Source: Polaromonas sp. (GTDB lineage: Bacteria > Pseudomonadota > Gammaproteobacteria > Burkholderiales > Burkholderiaceae_C). Taken from it: DNA of 64,000 nt. Position 1 is the stretch's first letter. Every line of letters begins with the position of its first letter. Of this stretch, positions 36,399-46,230 are shown one piece after another. The notes below the pieces were generated by a model. It saw nothing but the letters and a program-made list of their open reading frames with translations. It was not told where the DNA came from and ran no database searches. A program made the position numbers and the translations under genes. Where the stretch lies: positions 744,001 to 808,000 of the forward strand of contig JAAFJR010000001.1 in the NCBI GenBank assembly GCA_013298945.1. The letters run 5' to 3'.

Positions 36399-36416
36399 GA
36401 AGTGGAGTGCAAAAAA

Positions 36417-39086
36417 TCATGCGTCTGATGTTGGGTCTGACGCTAAATCAGCAGCATCGCCAGCATCGCTTTCATCAGCCGCACCTTCTGCACCTGCTGC
36501 ATTAGCGTCGTTTTCCACAATGCGCTGCAAGCCGCTGAGCTGTGAGCCAGCATCCAAGCCAATTAAGGTAACACCTTGCGTTGCACGTCCCATTTCGCGG
36601 ATTTCACTCACTCGGGTGCGTACCAAAACTCCTTTATCGGTGATCAGCATGATTTCGTCGTCCGCATGTACCAAAGTCGCGGCAACCACTTTGCCGTTGC
36701 GCTCGGATTGCTGGATGGCGATCATGCCCTTGGTGCCGCGTCCGTGGCGTGTGTATTCGGTGATGCTGGTGCGTTTGCCGTAGCCGTGCTGGGTGGCGGT
36801 CAGCACGCTTTGCTGTTCATCTTCGGCTACCAGCATGGCGATGACGCTTTGGCCGTCTTCCAAGTTCATGCCACGCACGCCGCGTGCGTTTCTGCCCATG
36901 GGGCGCACGTCGTTTTCGTCAAAACGCACGGCTTTGCCACCGTCGCTGAACAGCATCACGTCATGCTGGCCATCGGTGAGCGCTGCACCGATGAGGTAAT
37001 CGTTGTCATCTAAGCCAACGGCGATGATGCCGCCTTTACGCGGGTTGTTGAACTCGTCCAAAGACGTTTTCTTGACCGTGCCCATGCTAGTCGCCATGAA
37101 AACATATTGATCTGCTGGGAATTTGGTTTTTTCACCAGTTAATGGCAAAACGACAGTGATTTTTTCGCCTTCTTGTAACGGGAACATGTTGACAATTGGG
37201 CGTCCGCGTGAACCGCGTGAGCCTGCAGGCACTTCCCAAACCTTGAGCCAGTACAGGCGGCCACGGTTGGAGAAGCACAAAATGTAGTCGTGTGTGTTGG
37301 CGACGAAAAGCTGGTCCACCCAGTCGTCATCTTTGGTTTGCGTGGCTTGCTTGCCGCGACCACCGCGCTTTTGGGCACGGTATTCTGAGAGCGGTTGGCT
37401 CTTGATATACCCGCTGTGGCTCATAGTCACCACCATGTCGGTCGGGGTAATTAAATCTTCGGTGCTCAAGTCAAACGAGCTGTGTTCGACCAAACTTCGG
37501 CGTACGCCTAATTTACTCTGACCAAATTCAAGTTTGATAGCGGTCAATTCTTCGCTGATGATGGTCGACACACGGCCGGGCGTCGCCAAAATGTGCAGCA
37601 AGTCGTCAATTTCGGCCATGACTTCTTTGTATTCGGCGACGATTTTGTCTTGCTCCAAACCAGTCAAACGTTGCAAACGCATCTGCAAAATCTCTTGTGC
37701 TTGCACTTCTGAGAGTTTATACAAACCACCTGTTTCAAGTCCGAATTCGCGCTCTAAGCCATCAGGACGGTAGTCGTCAGCGTTGATGATGCCGCCGTCT
37801 GCACGGGTGCGGGTGAGCATTTCGCGCACCAGTGAGCTGTCCCATGACCGCTCCATCAGAGCCGCTTTCGCCACAGGCGGCGTAGGAGCATTGCGAATCA
37901 AAGCGATAAATTCGTCTATATTGGCCAGTGCAACCGCTAAGCCTTCCAGTACATGGCCACGTTCGCGGGCTTTGCGCAGGGTGAATACGGTACGGCGTGT
38001 GACCACTTCACGGCGGTGGTCCAAGAAGACTTCCAGCAAGTCCTTCAAGTTACACAACTTAGGCTGCCCGTTGACCAAAGCCACCATGTTGATGCCAAAG
38101 GTGTCTTGCAGCTGGGTTTGCTTGTACAGATTGTTCAGCACCACTTCAGGCACTTCGCCACGCTTGAGTTCAATCACCAAGCGCATACCTGATTTGTCGG
38201 ACTCGTCCTGGATGTGAGAGATGCCTTCAATCTTTTTCTCATGCACCAGCTCGGCCATGCGCTCTTGCAGGGTCTTTTTGTTGACTTGGTAGGGCAGCTC
38301 GTCGACGATGATGGACTGGCGCTGGCCTTTGTCGATGTCTTCAAAATGGCATTTGGCGCGCATCACGACGCGGCCACGGCCCGTGCGGTAGCCGTCTTTC
38401 ACGCCGTTGATGCCGTAAATAATGCCGGCGGTCGGGAAGTCAGGCGCAGGGATGATTTCCATTAACTCGTCGATGCTGGCTTGCGGATTCGCCAACAAAT
38501 GCAAACAGCCGTCGATCACTTCGTTCAAGTTATGCGGCGGTATGTTGGTCGCCATACCCACGGCAATGCCAGACGAGCCGTTGACCAGTAGATTCGGGAA
38601 GCGCGCTGGCATAACCAAGGGCTCAGACTCGCTGCCGTCGTAATTGGGTCCAAAATCAACGGTTTCTTTGTCCAAATCCGCCAGCAATTCATGGGCAATT
38701 TTCGCCATGCGGATTTCGGTGTAACGCATTGCGGCGGCGTTGTCGCCGTCAACCGAGCCGAAGTTACCTTGGCCGTCCACCAACATGTGTCGCATGGAGA
38801 AGTCTTGCGCCATCCGAACAATGGTGTCATACACAGCGCTGTCGCCGTGCGGGTGGTATTTACCAATCACGTCACCCACAATACGGGCAGATTTTTTGTA
38901 GGGCTTGTTGTAGTCGTTGCTCAGCTCGTGCATGGCATACAACACGCGTCTATGCACAGGTTTCAAGCCGTCACGAGCATCGGGCAGGGCGCGACCCACA
39001 ATCACGCTCATCGCGTAATCTAAATAACTGCGGCGCATTTCCTCTTCTAGGCTGATGGGCAATGTTTCTTTGGCAAACTGAGTCAT
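36417..39086 (-). CDS. gyrA: DNA gyrase subunit A
   Basis: DNA-cleaving subunit of gyrase, which introduces negative supercoils. It has 889 residues. Catalytic Tyr122 in [13 protein letters not shown]; quinolone-determining region [17 protein letters not shown] with Ser83 and Asp87 unchanged. The GyrA-box QKRGGRGK near residue 560 opens the C-terminal beta-pinwheel, which supports gyrase rather than a second topoisomerase IV. The tail is Ala/Asp-rich and acidic ([20 protein letters not shown]). Head of the minus-strand gene series running to crcB. Confidence 0.97.
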   Translation of the reverse strand: MTQFAKETLPISLEEEMRRSYLDYAMSVIVGRALPDARDGLKPVHRRVLYAMHELSNDYNKPYKKSARIVGDVIGKYHPHGDSAVYDTIVRMAQDFSMRHMLVDGQGNFGSVDGDNAAAMRYTEIRMAKIAHELLADLDKETVDFGPNYDGSESEPLVMPARFPNLLVNGSSGIAVGMATNIPPHNLNEVIDGCLHLLANPQASIDELMEIIPAPDFPTAGIIYGINGVKDGYRTGRGRVVMRAKCHFEDIDKGQRQSIIVDELPYQVNKKTLQERMAELVHEKKIEGISHIQDESDKSGMRLVIELKRGEVPEVVLNNLYKQTQLQDTFGINMVALVNGQPKLCNLKDLLEVFLDHRREVVTRRTVFTLRKARERGHVLEGLAVALANIDEFIALIRNAPTPPVAKAALMERSWDSSLVREMLTRTRADGGIINADDYRPDGLEREFGLETGGLYKLSEVQAQEILQMRLQRLTGLEQDKIVAEYKEVMAEIDDLLHILATPGRVSTIISEELTAIKLEFGQSKLGVRRSLVEHSSFDLSTEDLITPTDMVVTMSHSGYIKSQPLSEYRAQKRGGRGKQATQTKDDDWVDQLFVANTHDYILCFSNRGRLYWLKVWEVPAGSRGSRGRPIVNMFPLQEGEKITVVLPLTGEKTKFPADQYVFMATSMGTVKKTSLDEFNNPRKGGIIAVGLDDNDYLIGAALTDGQHDVMLFSDGGKAVRFDENDVRPMGRNARGVRGMNLEDGQSVIAMLVAEDEQQSVLTATQHGYGKRTSITEYTRHGRGTKGMIAIQQSERNGKVVAATLVHADDEIMLITDKGVLVRTRVSEIREMGRATQGVTLIGLDAGSQLSGLQRIVENDANAAGAEGAADESDAGDAADLASDPTSDA

Positions 39087-39367
39087 GAGCGTGTTGTGGC
39101 CTGATTAGAAAAAGAGAAGCAAAAAGGAAGACATAAAACGCAAAAAGAGCGTAATTAGCTCTTGATAGGCTGCCCATTTTAAGCTGGCTTGGGTGTTGCG
39201 TGCGAGCAACGGATAACTATTTTTGCTCTGTTAGGGAACTTTTAGTTCAATTTGTGTAAGTTACAGGTTTACGAGTGTGGCACAATCACCTTCAGCGTGA
39301 TGTGTGATGGTGCACAGAACGTACAAATTCCGCAGCATAGCTGCAGCTTGATTTCTTAGGATACGAA

Positions 39368-39793
39368 ATGATTAAATTGAACAAAATTGCAATGCTCGTG
39401 GCAACAGTAGCAATTGCAGGCTCGGCTTTTGCTAATGGTTCTACGACAAATAGCGACAACTGGCGCAGTGGCCAAGGCAATATGCAATGGAAAATTGGTA
39501 ATGCATCAGGTTTGTGCTGGCGCACCGCTAACTGGACACCGGCTACAGCCGCTCCAGGTTGCGATGGCGCTATTGCCGCAAAAGCTGCTGCTCCTGCTGC
39601 CGTGGTTGCACCAGTTGCTGCTGCTCCAGCACCAGCACCAGCTCCAGCTCCAGCTCCAGCTCCAGTCATGGCTCCAAAAGCAGCACCTGCTCCAGTTGCT
39701 GCACCAGCACCTGCACCAGCGCCCGTGGCTGCAGCGCCAGCTCCTGCCGCTAAACCAGCTGCAAAACGTAAAGCTAAACAAGACCGTAATTAA
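39368..39793 (+). CDS. Truncated OmpA-type twin lacking the OmpA domain
   Basis: 141 residues. The first 68 residues are nearly identical to the next gene (signal peptide ending AFANGS, then NSDNWRSGQGNMQWKIGNAS and LCWRTANWTPATAAPGCDGA). After that it is a low-complexity Ala/Pro linker (APAPAPAPAPV...), ending KPAAKRKAKQDRN. The peptidoglycan-binding OmpA domain is absent. It looks like a tandem duplicate that lost its C-terminus, or a specialised periplasmic spacer. A ribosome-binding site and signal peptide are intact, so it is probably expressed. Confidence 0.8.
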   Translation: MIKLNKIAMLVATVAIAGSAFANGSTTNSDNWRSGQGNMQWKIGNASGLCWRTANWTPATAAPGCDGAIAAKAAAPAAVVAPVAAAPAPAPAPAPAPAPVMAPKAAPAPVAAPAPAPAPVAAAPAPAAKPAAKRKAKQDRN

Positions 39794-39842
39794 TTTTTAA
39801 TCCGATTTTTCACTTGCTATTTAATTTTTAAGGAAGACAAAA

Positions 39843-40547
39843 ATGATGAAATTGAACAAAATCGCCATGATGGTTGCAACATTTGCTGTTGCTGGCACTG
39901 CTTTTGCTAATGGTTCTACAACCAACAGCGACAACTGGCGCAGTGGTCAAGGCAATATGCAGTGGAAAATCGGCAACGCATCAGCCTTGTGCTGGCGCAC
40001 TGCTAACTGGACGCCAGCTACTGCTGCTCCAGGCTGCGATGGTGCTATTGCACCCGTAGCTGCTTCTCCAGCACCTGCTGCTGTAGTCGCACCAGTAGCT
40101 GCTGCTCCAGCACCTGCAGCAGCACCAGCTGCAGCTCCAGCACCTGTTGCCGCCCCAGCTGCCGCTCCAGCACCTGCTGCTGGCGCTGCTGCAACTAAAG
40201 TCACTTATGCTGCTGATGCTTTCTTCGCTGCTAACGCTGCAGTGCTCAAAGCTGCTGGTAAAGCAAAATTGGACGACTTGGTCGGTAAAGTCAAAGCGAT
40301 CAATTTAGAAGTTATCGTTGCTGTCGGACACACAGACTCTAAAGGTAACGACGCTTCTAACCAAAAATTGTCGGTTCGCCGCGCTGAAGCTGTGAAGGCA
40401 TACTTGGTGTCTAAAGGCATCGAGAAAAACCGCGTTTACACTGAAGGTAAAGGCTCTAAGCAGCCAGTTGCTGACAACAAAACAGCCGAAGGCCGTGCTA
40501 AAAACAACCGCGTTGAAATCGAAGTGGTTGGTACACAGAAGAAATAA
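39843..40547 (+). CDS. OmpA family peptidoglycan-binding outer membrane protein
   Basis: 234 residues: signal peptide (to about 21), a short conserved N-domain (NSDNWRSGQGNMQWKIGNAS, LCWRTANWTP), an Ala/Pro-rich linker (residues 70-115) and a C-terminal OmpA-like domain (about 120-234). That domain has the key features: LDDLVGKVKAINLEVIVAVG HTDSKG, LSVRRAEAVKAYLVSKGI and NRRVE-type ending KNNRVEIEV. It anchors the outer membrane to the wall through diaminopimelate. AAGGAAG precedes the start. A terminator follows at 40601. Confidence 0.92.
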   Translation: MMKLNKIAMMVATFAVAGTAFANGSTTNSDNWRSGQGNMQWKIGNASALCWRTANWTPATAAPGCDGAIAPVAASPAPAAVVAPVAAAPAPAAAPAAAPAPVAAPAAAPAPAAGAAATKVTYAADAFFAANAAVLKAAGKAKLDDLVGKVKAINLEVIVAVGHTDSKGNDASNQKLSVRRAEAVKAYLVSKGIEKNRVYTEGKGSKQPVADNKTAEGRAKNNRVEIEVVGTQKK

Positions 40548-40600
40548 TCTAACTATCAGTACTCAGTCATCTTAACGATGGCTTGGTGCTTCATAGATTC

Positions 40601-40634
40601 AAAAGCCCCTGAGGTCAAACTCTGGGGCTTTTTT
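40601..40634 (+). terminator. Intrinsic terminator after the OmpA gene
   Basis: AAAAGCCCCTGAG ... CTCTGGGGCTTTTTT stem with T-run. The ubiG start lies 15 bases downstream. Confidence 0.9.
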
Positions 40635-40648
40635 CATACAATAAACGC

Positions 40649-41377
40649 ATGCAAACACTGAAATCAAGCGCCGCAAGTAATGTAGACCCTGACGAACTGG
40701 CTAAATTTTCTAATTTGGCGCACCATTGGTGGGACAAAACAAGTGAATTTGCCCCCTTGCACGCCATCAACCCGCTACGCTTGGCGTGGATCAACAGTTT
40801 GGCGAATTTGAGTGGCAAGCGCGTACTAGATATTGGTTGTGGCGGTGGGATATTGACGGACGCCATGGCTCGCAAGGGCGCAACTGTTTTGGGTGTGGAT
40901 TTAGCCACCAAATCTCTCAAAGTCGCGCAATTGCATGCCTTAGAAGCGCAAACGCCGAATGTGAGCTACCGCGAAATCAGCGCTGAAGATTTGGCGCGTG
41001 AGCAGCCCGCTAGCTTTGATGTGGTGACATGCATGGAAATGCTTGAGCATGTGCCGGACCCACAATCTATCGTTGCCGCCTGTGCCAGCTTGGTTAAACC
41101 AGGTGGTTGGGTGTTTTTCTCAACTTTAAATCGCAACGGACGATCTTTTTTGCATGCTATCGTCGGCGCTGAGTATGTTTTAGGCATGCTGCCACGTGGC
41201 ACGCATGAGTACGTCAAATTCATTACCCCCAGCGAATTAGCTACATTTGGCCGAAAAGTAGGGCTGGAGATACAAGCAACGCGTGGTTTGGAGCACAATC
41301 CACTCACCAAACGCTACAAATTAAGTGACGATACGCGAGTTAATTACTTGCTTGCAACGCAAAAAGTAAATAATTAA
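40649..41377 (+). CDS. ubiG: Ubiquinone biosynthesis O-methyltransferase
   Basis: SAM-dependent enzyme that makes both O-methylations of ubiquinone. It has 242 residues. The start matches the family (DPDELAKFSNLAHHWWDKTS EFAPLHAINPLR); SAM motif I is VLDIGCGGGILTDAMA (about 64-79), and the later ATQKVNN tail is short. No obvious strong ribosome-binding site. Located between ompA and gph, the usual arrangement in this group. Confidence 0.95.
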   Translation: MQTLKSSAASNVDPDELAKFSNLAHHWWDKTSEFAPLHAINPLRLAWINSLANLSGKRVLDIGCGGGILTDAMARKGATVLGVDLATKSLKVAQLHALEAQTPNVSYREISAEDLAREQPASFDVVTCMEMLEHVPDPQSIVAACASLVKPGGWVFFSTLNRNGRSFLHAIVGAEYVLGMLPRGTHEYVKFITPSELATFGRKVGLEIQATRGLEHNPLTKRYKLSDDTRVNYLLATQKVNN

Positions 41378-41499
41378 TCACTTTGGTGTTGTTAATCGTG
41401 ATAGTAAGCATTTAAACTGCTTGTTAATGTATAAGTAGTAGCGTGCAAGTTATTAATCATCACACAACCGTACCGCATTTCCTCAATGAGCCGACTCAC

Positions 41500-42171
41500 G
41501 TGACATCACAACGCATCATCAGAGCTGTGTTATTTGACCTCGATGGTACATTGATAGACAGTGCGCCAGATTTAGCCGCTGCCGCTGACAAAATGCGGAT
41601 TGACAGAGGGCTAGAGTCTTTACCCTACGAGAAATATCGTCCTATGGCTGGTGCAGGTGCGCGTGGCATGCTTGGCGTAGCGTTTGACATGACGCCTGAG
41701 CACCCTAATTTTGTCGCTTGGCGAGAAGAGTTTTTTTACAACTACGAAATGTGCCTTACGCAGCGCACCAAGGCTTTTATTGGTGTTGAAGAGCTGCTGG
41801 CAACCCTGTCCATGCGCGGTCTGGCTTGGGGTATTGTGACCAACAAATCCATGCGCTTTACCGACGCATTGGTGCGGCAAATGCCGATACTGCACGATGC
41901 AGCCGTCGTCATCAGCGGTGACACCACAGCGCATGCCAAGCCGCACCCAGAGCCGATGTTTGAAGCTGCAAGGCGTCTAAAAACGGCGACACAACATTGC
42001 GTTTACGTGGGTGACGACAAACGCGATATCGATGCCGGTAAAGCTGCAGGCATGCCTAGTTTGGCTGCTACATGGGGCTACATGGGCAGTCATGATGTGA
42101 ACTCATGGAACGCAGATGCATCGTTGAAAGAGCCAGATTGCGTGCTTAATTGGCTAGATGGTTATTTGTAA
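41500..42171 (+). CDS. gph: Phosphoglycolate phosphatase
   Basis: HAD-family hydrolase removing phosphate from 2-phosphoglycolate. I prefer the GTG at 41500 (VTSQRIIRAVLFDLDGTL), giving 223 residues; the GTG at 41443 would add 19 residues with no family support. Motif I is FDLDGTLIDSAPDLA, motif II is VTNKS, and motif III/IV is KPHPEPMF ... YVGDDKRDIDAGKAAGM. Directly follows ubiG. The next gene starts inside its last 14 bases. Confidence 0.92.
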   Translation: MTSQRIIRAVLFDLDGTLIDSAPDLAAAADKMRIDRGLESLPYEKYRPMAGAGARGMLGVAFDMTPEHPNFVAWREEFFYNYEMCLTQRTKAFIGVEELLATLSMRGLAWGIVTNKSMRFTDALVRQMPILHDAAVVISGDTTAHAKPHPEPMFEAARRLKTATQHCVYVGDDKRDIDAGKAAGMPSLAATWGYMGSHDVNSWNADASLKEPDCVLNWLDGYL

Positions 42172-43882
42172 AAGTTATTTTTTTGCTATTATATTTATAG
42201 CTATTAAGGCAATAAATACGCCAGCTATAGCCTGTTTTGATGATATTAAATTAGATACTTCAACGCGCTCGCATCAGGGCGCTTTACTTTACGTTTGGTC
42301 ACCCCGCATGGTGCTGTCTGCGACCCAAGCACACTTGGCAGCAGACGCAGCAAAAGCTGCGGGTTTGAAGTTCATGCCCTTGGTGGATGGTCGTTTACCA
42401 GCCGCTGAGTGGCAATCTGCACTGCGCACGCTTGCAACCACCCAGCCTAAAGATGCCGAAGCCTTGGCAGCTTCAGAGCCGGTTTGTTCTCCAAAATTGC
42501 TTGAAAAAGACGCATACGCACATTTCCCTACGGCTTTTGTGTCTAAAAGCGGTGAAATGCATCCTAACCGCTTGATTGGCGCGATGCCAGCACAGTTTTG
42601 GGCGCTGGGGATTCAAGAGCGTTTGCATGAGGGTTTGAAGCGCGGGAGTGATGTGGCTAATATTGAAACGCAGCAACAATGCATTCCGCAAAACCAATTC
42701 ATCGCTCTTGACCCCGATTTAGCCGGTTTGAACGATGACAAGCAAGTGGCGTTGGGCGCTTACGAACGTGTCAGCCCAGATGGACGCTATATTCTGCGTT
42801 CTTTTTCGGGCAGCAAGTTGTCAGCGGTCAGTTTGGTGGAAATTCCAGGACCGCCGGGCTTGAACGCCATCAAAGGGCATGTCAGTCGTCAAAGAATTCT
42901 CTCCACACCCTTTTCGAATGAAGCGTTTCCCGTCCAAGGCAGTTGGCGGTATTTGGTCGATACGAATGGTGATCACTACACTTTTAATAGCATACTAAGC
43001 AATAAATACGCTGGTAAAGTTGTTTTTTCAGGGGGTATGGACGGGTTTTATGCAGCCGCCTCCGAAGTTGGTGGCAGCTACCCAACGCGCAACGCGCAGC
43101 CAGTTAATATTCGTTCACTCAGTTGGCCAAACGCGAATGCTTCGGGTTCTGCCACTGAGAACCGGCAGGGTGAAGGTATGTTGACGGCTAGAACTCTTAC
43201 GGTTGATGCGTTGAAACAAAACGTTATTGCGGACTCCAACCGCGTCAATTTGTGCCTCAACCGCCTACGTGAAGACGGCGCGATGTACGCCTTGCCCATG
43301 ATTTCCGTCGACGGACAAGAGTTTGCCGCCTTGCCGCAAAACCCAGTCGCTGGCGTGGCGACGATGCGCATTTTTGAGTTCGGCGCAGATGGTAAGCAGT
43401 GCGTTCCTAGCGGGCAGTTCACGCTACAGTCTGGTAAAGTCATTTTTGGCTTTTCTAGCAAAACCAAAAAACATGCCGATGTGGCTTATGAGTATCGTGG
43501 GCAGGTCTGGTGGGTGCGGCGTGACGATAGCTTGAAATCGTTGATTCCCCTGAACTTGGCACCATGGGAAGATCCAGCTTTCAAACCAAGCAAAACCAGC
43601 CCAGCTTACAAAGACGTCACGGCCAGTGCATTTCCAGGCTTCACCCGTGATGGCCGAGTTATATACGCGGCTAATTGGAAGCGTTGCGACGGTGCGCTAG
43701 AAGGCGATTGTAGGCAAGAGGGCGGCTATGTCGTCTCTGACCCATTTCAAAGCAATGCTTTCCGCAACGAATTACTGCAAAGTAAAGCTGGCTCTTCAAG
43801 TAGTTCACCAAAAAGTTGTATCACCCTGCAAGAAGTGGCGAATGAAAGAGCTGCTTTTTCAGCCTTTCATGGCACAGACTGA
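42158..43882 (+). CDS. Large secreted protein of unknown function, repeat-derived signal peptide
   Basis: 574 residues, predicted periplasmic. The only in-frame Met upstream of residue 50 is the ATG at 42158, inside the end of gph. The signal peptide MVICKSYFFAIIFIAIKA continuing INTPAIA with a cut before Cys29 is encoded almost entirely by repeat A (42185-42232). After it, residues 40-160 carry a possible thioredoxin-like or partner-binding domain (LLYVWSPRMVLSATQAHLAA, LPLVDGRLPAAEW). From about 200 there are blade-like segments (YERVSPDGRYILRSFSGSKL, FTRDGRVIYAANWKRCDGAL) that resemble a beta-propeller of the TolB/WD40-like type. A second repeat A fragment encodes NSILSNKYAGK (42984-43016). 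I do not recognise the family; six or more Cys suggest disulfides. Confidence 0.65.
   Translation: MVICKSYFFAIIFIAIKAINTPAIACFDDIKLDTSTRSHQGALLYVWSPRMVLSATQAHLAADAAKAAGLKFMPLVDGRLPAAEWQSALRTLATTQPKDAEALAASEPVCSPKLLEKDAYAHFPTAFVSKSGEMHPNRLIGAMPAQFWALGIQERLHEGLKRGSDVANIETQQQCIPQNQFIALDPDLAGLNDDKQVALGAYERVSPDGRYILRSFSGSKLSAVSLVEIPGPPGLNAIKGHVSRQRILSTPFSNEAFPVQGSWRYLVDTNGDHYTFNSILSNKYAGKVVFSGGMDGFYAAASEVGGSYPTRNAQPVNIRSLSWPNANASGSATENRQGEGMLTARTLTVDALKQNVIADSNRVNLCLNRLREDGAMYALPMISVDGQEFAALPQNPVAGVATMRIFEFGADGKQCVPSGQFTLQSGKVIFGFSSKTKKHADVAYEYRGQVWWVRRDDSLKSLIPLNLAPWEDPAFKPSKTSPAYKDVTASAFPGFTRDGRVIYAANWKRCDGALEGDCRQEGGYVVSDPFQSNAFRNELLQSKAGSSSSSPKSCITLQEVANERAAFSAFHGTD
42185..42232 (+). repeat. 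Repeat A copy, forward, encoding a signal peptide
   Basis: GCTATTATATTTATAGC, then TATTAAGGCAATAAATACGCC-type core and AGCTATAGCC. Read in frame it gives AIIFIAIKAINTPAIA. Confidence 0.88.
42984..43016 (+). repeat. Repeat A fragment, forward, inside the secreted protein gene
   Basis: TTAATAGCATACTAAGCAAT then AAATACGCTGG. The right core and half of the hairpin are recognisable. Confidence 0.55.
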
Positions 43883-43909
43883 ACATAAACGTAGCAGATA
43901 GCGTAAAAT
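43880..43909 (+). promoter_or_regulatory. Candidate ssrA promoter
   Basis: TGAACA (43880-43885) and TAAAAT (43904-43909) with an 18-base spacer, ending 9 bases before the mature tmRNA 5' end. Confidence 0.45.
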
Positions 43910-43918
43910 CAAAGACTT

Positions 43919-44303
43919 GGGGCTGCACTGGTTTCGACATGGGTACGGACGCGCAGTGGGGCATGCCGAGCTTGGATCACGCTCGTAAAAATCGATTCAA
44001 CAAACTAACTGCAAACGACGAACGTTTCGCACTCGCTGCTTAATTGCCAGTGAGCTTCACAACAGCAGGCCGATAGGCTGGGCAAGGGTGGTTTAGCAAT
44101 GAACCGTCCAGGCTGTGGAGTCATTTTTATCGGCTGGTTTGAACCTGGGCACCTTAGGTTTGAACAAGACAATAGGGCGCTGGCGAACTGTATAGCGTGC
44201 TCCTGCGCGATACGGTAAGTAAGATTTAAATCAGACGGCTAAGCATGTAGATCTACGCGAAAAAGTCTTATGGACGCGGGTTCAAATCCCGCCAGCTCCA
44301 CCA
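43919..44303 (+). ncRNA. ssrA: Transfer-messenger RNA (tmRNA)
   Basis: One-piece tmRNA that frees stalled ribosomes and tags the nascent chain for degradation. The 5' end GGGGCTGCACTGGTTTCGAC pairs with the 3' end (GCCAGCTCCACCA) to form the acceptor stem; the T-arm is GGTTCAAATCCC. The tag reading frame at 44011-44043 translates as ANDERFALAA, followed by TAA, the form known from Burkholderiales. The CCA is encoded. A terminator follows at 44314. Confidence 0.97.
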
Positions 44304-44313
44304 AACGGCAAAA

Positions 44314-44350
44314 CAAAGGCCGCTAACGACATACAGTTATCGGCCTTTTT
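44314..44350. terminator. Intrinsic terminator after ssrA
   Basis: AAAGGCCG ... CGGCCTTTTT stem. It lies between tmRNA and the convergent umuC gene. Confidence 0.85.
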
Positions 44351-44375
44351 CATTGATGAACCAACTGCTTAAAGA

Positions 44376-45692
44376 TCATTTTGCAACCGGCAACTCATCC
44401 CACTGCGTTGTATACCGTGGACTTCTAGCCTCGCTGCGCATAGCCCAGCGCTTACTCGTTCCACAAGCCGCACTGCGAATCATGCCACGCCCAAAGCGTT
44501 CATTGATCGCGTCCAAGGCCTGCATCTTTTGTGCTGAACGTGGATCAATGCTTGAAACCATGAAACTGGCTTGCTGATGCAATTCCTCCGACAAATCCAG
44601 CAGCATGATGCCGCACTTCTTGTAAATGAAGTCTGGTTTGTAGAGCCGTTTCAATACCCGCAAAGCATGTTTGGAGAGTTCTAAGGTGTCATTGGTAGGC
44701 TCAGGCAGTGACATCACCAAGCCCGCGTTGTACTGCTTTTGATCCTCTCTGAATCTGTTTGTCTGGATAAACACGTATATCGCACCACTGAATGAACGCT
44801 GTCGCCTGAGCTTTTCACCAGCAGCGGCAACGTGCCATGAAACCGATTCAGTCAGTTCATAGAGCGTTTGCACGGGTGTCCCAAAGCTCCTAGATGACAT
44901 GATTTGCTGTTTGTCAGGGATCACGTCTTCCATTGCTAGGCAAGAAGTTCCACGTAATTCATGAGCGGTTCGCTCTAAGACTACCCCGAATTGAGTTCGC
45001 AAGATTTTGGGTTCAATCTTGGCAAGGTCTAAAACCGTATTCACACCCAGCGTGCGTAAGCGTTCCCCGATACGCCTACCCACGCCCCATACCTCAGTCA
45101 CATCGTATTGAGCCATCCAAGTATGAAGCGTAGACACATCAAAGCTGGCAAGGTCACACACACCCGCAAAGGCAGGGTTTTTCTTGGCAAGGTGATTGGC
45201 AAACTTAGCCAATGTCTTGGTCGGTGCAAAGCCCACACACACGGGTAAGCCCGTCCATTGCAATACCCGCTGTCGGATACCTTGCCCCATGCTGGTATGG
45301 CCACCATAGAGCTGTGCCACGCCTTGCATCTGCAGGAAGCTCTCATCAATCGAGTAAACCTCAATGTCAGGACAGAATTGGCGCAAGACGGCTGTGGCAC
45401 GGTTACTCATATCGCCATACAGCGCATAGTTGCTGGAATAGGCAATGATGCCGTGCTGCTTGGCCAAGTCTTTCATCTTGAACCACGGTTGCCCCATTTT
45501 GATACCCAGGTCTTTGACTTCTTGGCTTCTCGCCACCGCACAGCCGTCATTGTTAGACAGCACCACCATGGGGACATTTTGCAAGCGGGGTTCAAACGCC
45601 CGTTCGCAGCTCACATAAAAGTTATTCACATCCACCAAGGCGAACATGGGTTTATTGCTTTCTGGTGGATTAGACTTTGCAGGATCAGACAT
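44376..45692 (-). CDS. umuC: Y-family DNA polymerase V catalytic subunit
   Basis: Error-prone translesion DNA polymerase of the SOS response, 438 residues from the ATG at 45692 ([20 protein letters not shown]). The start overlaps the umuD stop by 8 bases. Catalytic motifs: [14 protein letters not shown] (first metal Asp), SIDESFLQM (the Asp-Glu pair), [20 protein letters not shown] and the helix-hairpin-helix [12 protein letters not shown]. The C-terminus has the UmuC little-finger domain ([32 protein letters not shown]), the usual UmuC ending. Expressed with umuD from the LexA box at 46148. Confidence 0.95.
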   Translation of the reverse strand: MSDPAKSNPPESNKPMFALVDVNNFYVSCERAFEPRLQNVPMVVLSNNDGCAVARSQEVKDLGIKMGQPWFKMKDLAKQHGIIAYSSNYALYGDMSNRATAVLRQFCPDIEVYSIDESFLQMQGVAQLYGGHTSMGQGIRQRVLQWTGLPVCVGFAPTKTLAKFANHLAKKNPAFAGVCDLASFDVSTLHTWMAQYDVTEVWGVGRRIGERLRTLGVNTVLDLAKIEPKILRTQFGVVLERTAHELRGTSCLAMEDVIPDKQQIMSSRSFGTPVQTLYELTESVSWHVAAAGEKLRRQRSFSGAIYVFIQTNRFREDQKQYNAGLVMSLPEPTNDTLELSKHALRVLKRLYKPDFIYKKCGIMLLDLSEELHQQASFMVSSIDPRSAQKMQALDAINERFGRGMIRSAACGTSKRWAMRSEARSPRYTTQWDELPVAK

Positions 45693-46137
45693 AGCGGCGC
45701 ACCGAACCCACAACAACACCCCAGATTTTGAGTTCTTGGCCATCAGTAAAAAGAATAGGGCGATAGCTGGGGTTTTCAGGGTGTAGCTCTATGCGCTGGC
45801 CACGCATAAACAAGCGTTTGATGGTGAAGTCACCATCCACCACCGCTACCACTATGTCACCATGCCGTGCCTGCAAGGATTTATCAACAATCACTTTGTC
45901 ACCGTCCAAGATACCTGCCAACTGCATAGACTGGCCTTTGACCTGAAAGATAAAACTGGCTTCTTTGTGTTGCACCAAAAAAGCGTTCAGGTCTAAGCCG
46001 TCCTCTAGGTAATCGGTTGCTGGGGAGGGAAAGCCTGCAGGCAGCTTGAAGCTGATCAAGGGGAAGTAGTTGGCTAGGGCGTGCTTAGCGACCGCCCCTA
46101 GATTGGCTACACTGTCATTCGTATTCATGGATTTCAT
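45685..46137 (-). CDS. umuD: UmuD-type SOS peptidase (polymerase V subunit)
   Basis: S24 family protein that self-cleaves on RecA filaments to give UmuD'. 150 residues; Met4 is an alternative start. The cleavage site is Ala34-Gly35 (KLPAGFPSP), the catalytic Ser70 is in [10 protein letters not shown] and Lys107 in GDFTIKRLF. The SOS box lies 11 bases before the ATG on the minus strand. Operon with umuC; divergent from the SRAP gene. Confidence 0.95.
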   Translation of the reverse strand: MKSMNTNDSVANLGAVAKHALANYFPLISFKLPAGFPSPATDYLEDGLDLNAFLVQHKEASFIFQVKGQSMQLAGILDGDKVIVDKSLQARHGDIVVAVVDGDFTIKRLFMRGQRIELHPENPSYRPILFTDGQELKIWGVVVGSVRRYV

Positions 46138-46147
46138 TTGTTAAATA

Positions 46148-46163
46148 CTGTTTATGTGTACAG
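46148..46163. promoter_or_regulatory. LexA binding site (SOS box)
   Basis: CTGT-TTATGTGT-ACAG fits the CTGT-N8-ACAG consensus exactly and is extended to TACTGT...ACAGTA. It lies 11 bases before umuD on one side and 68 bases before the SRAP gene on the other. Confidence 0.88.
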
Positions 46164-46230
46164 TATATATGAGAGCTAATGAGAGCTAGCAAAACCAACC
46201 CAAACTTCACATCAAAAACCCTTTATTGCT

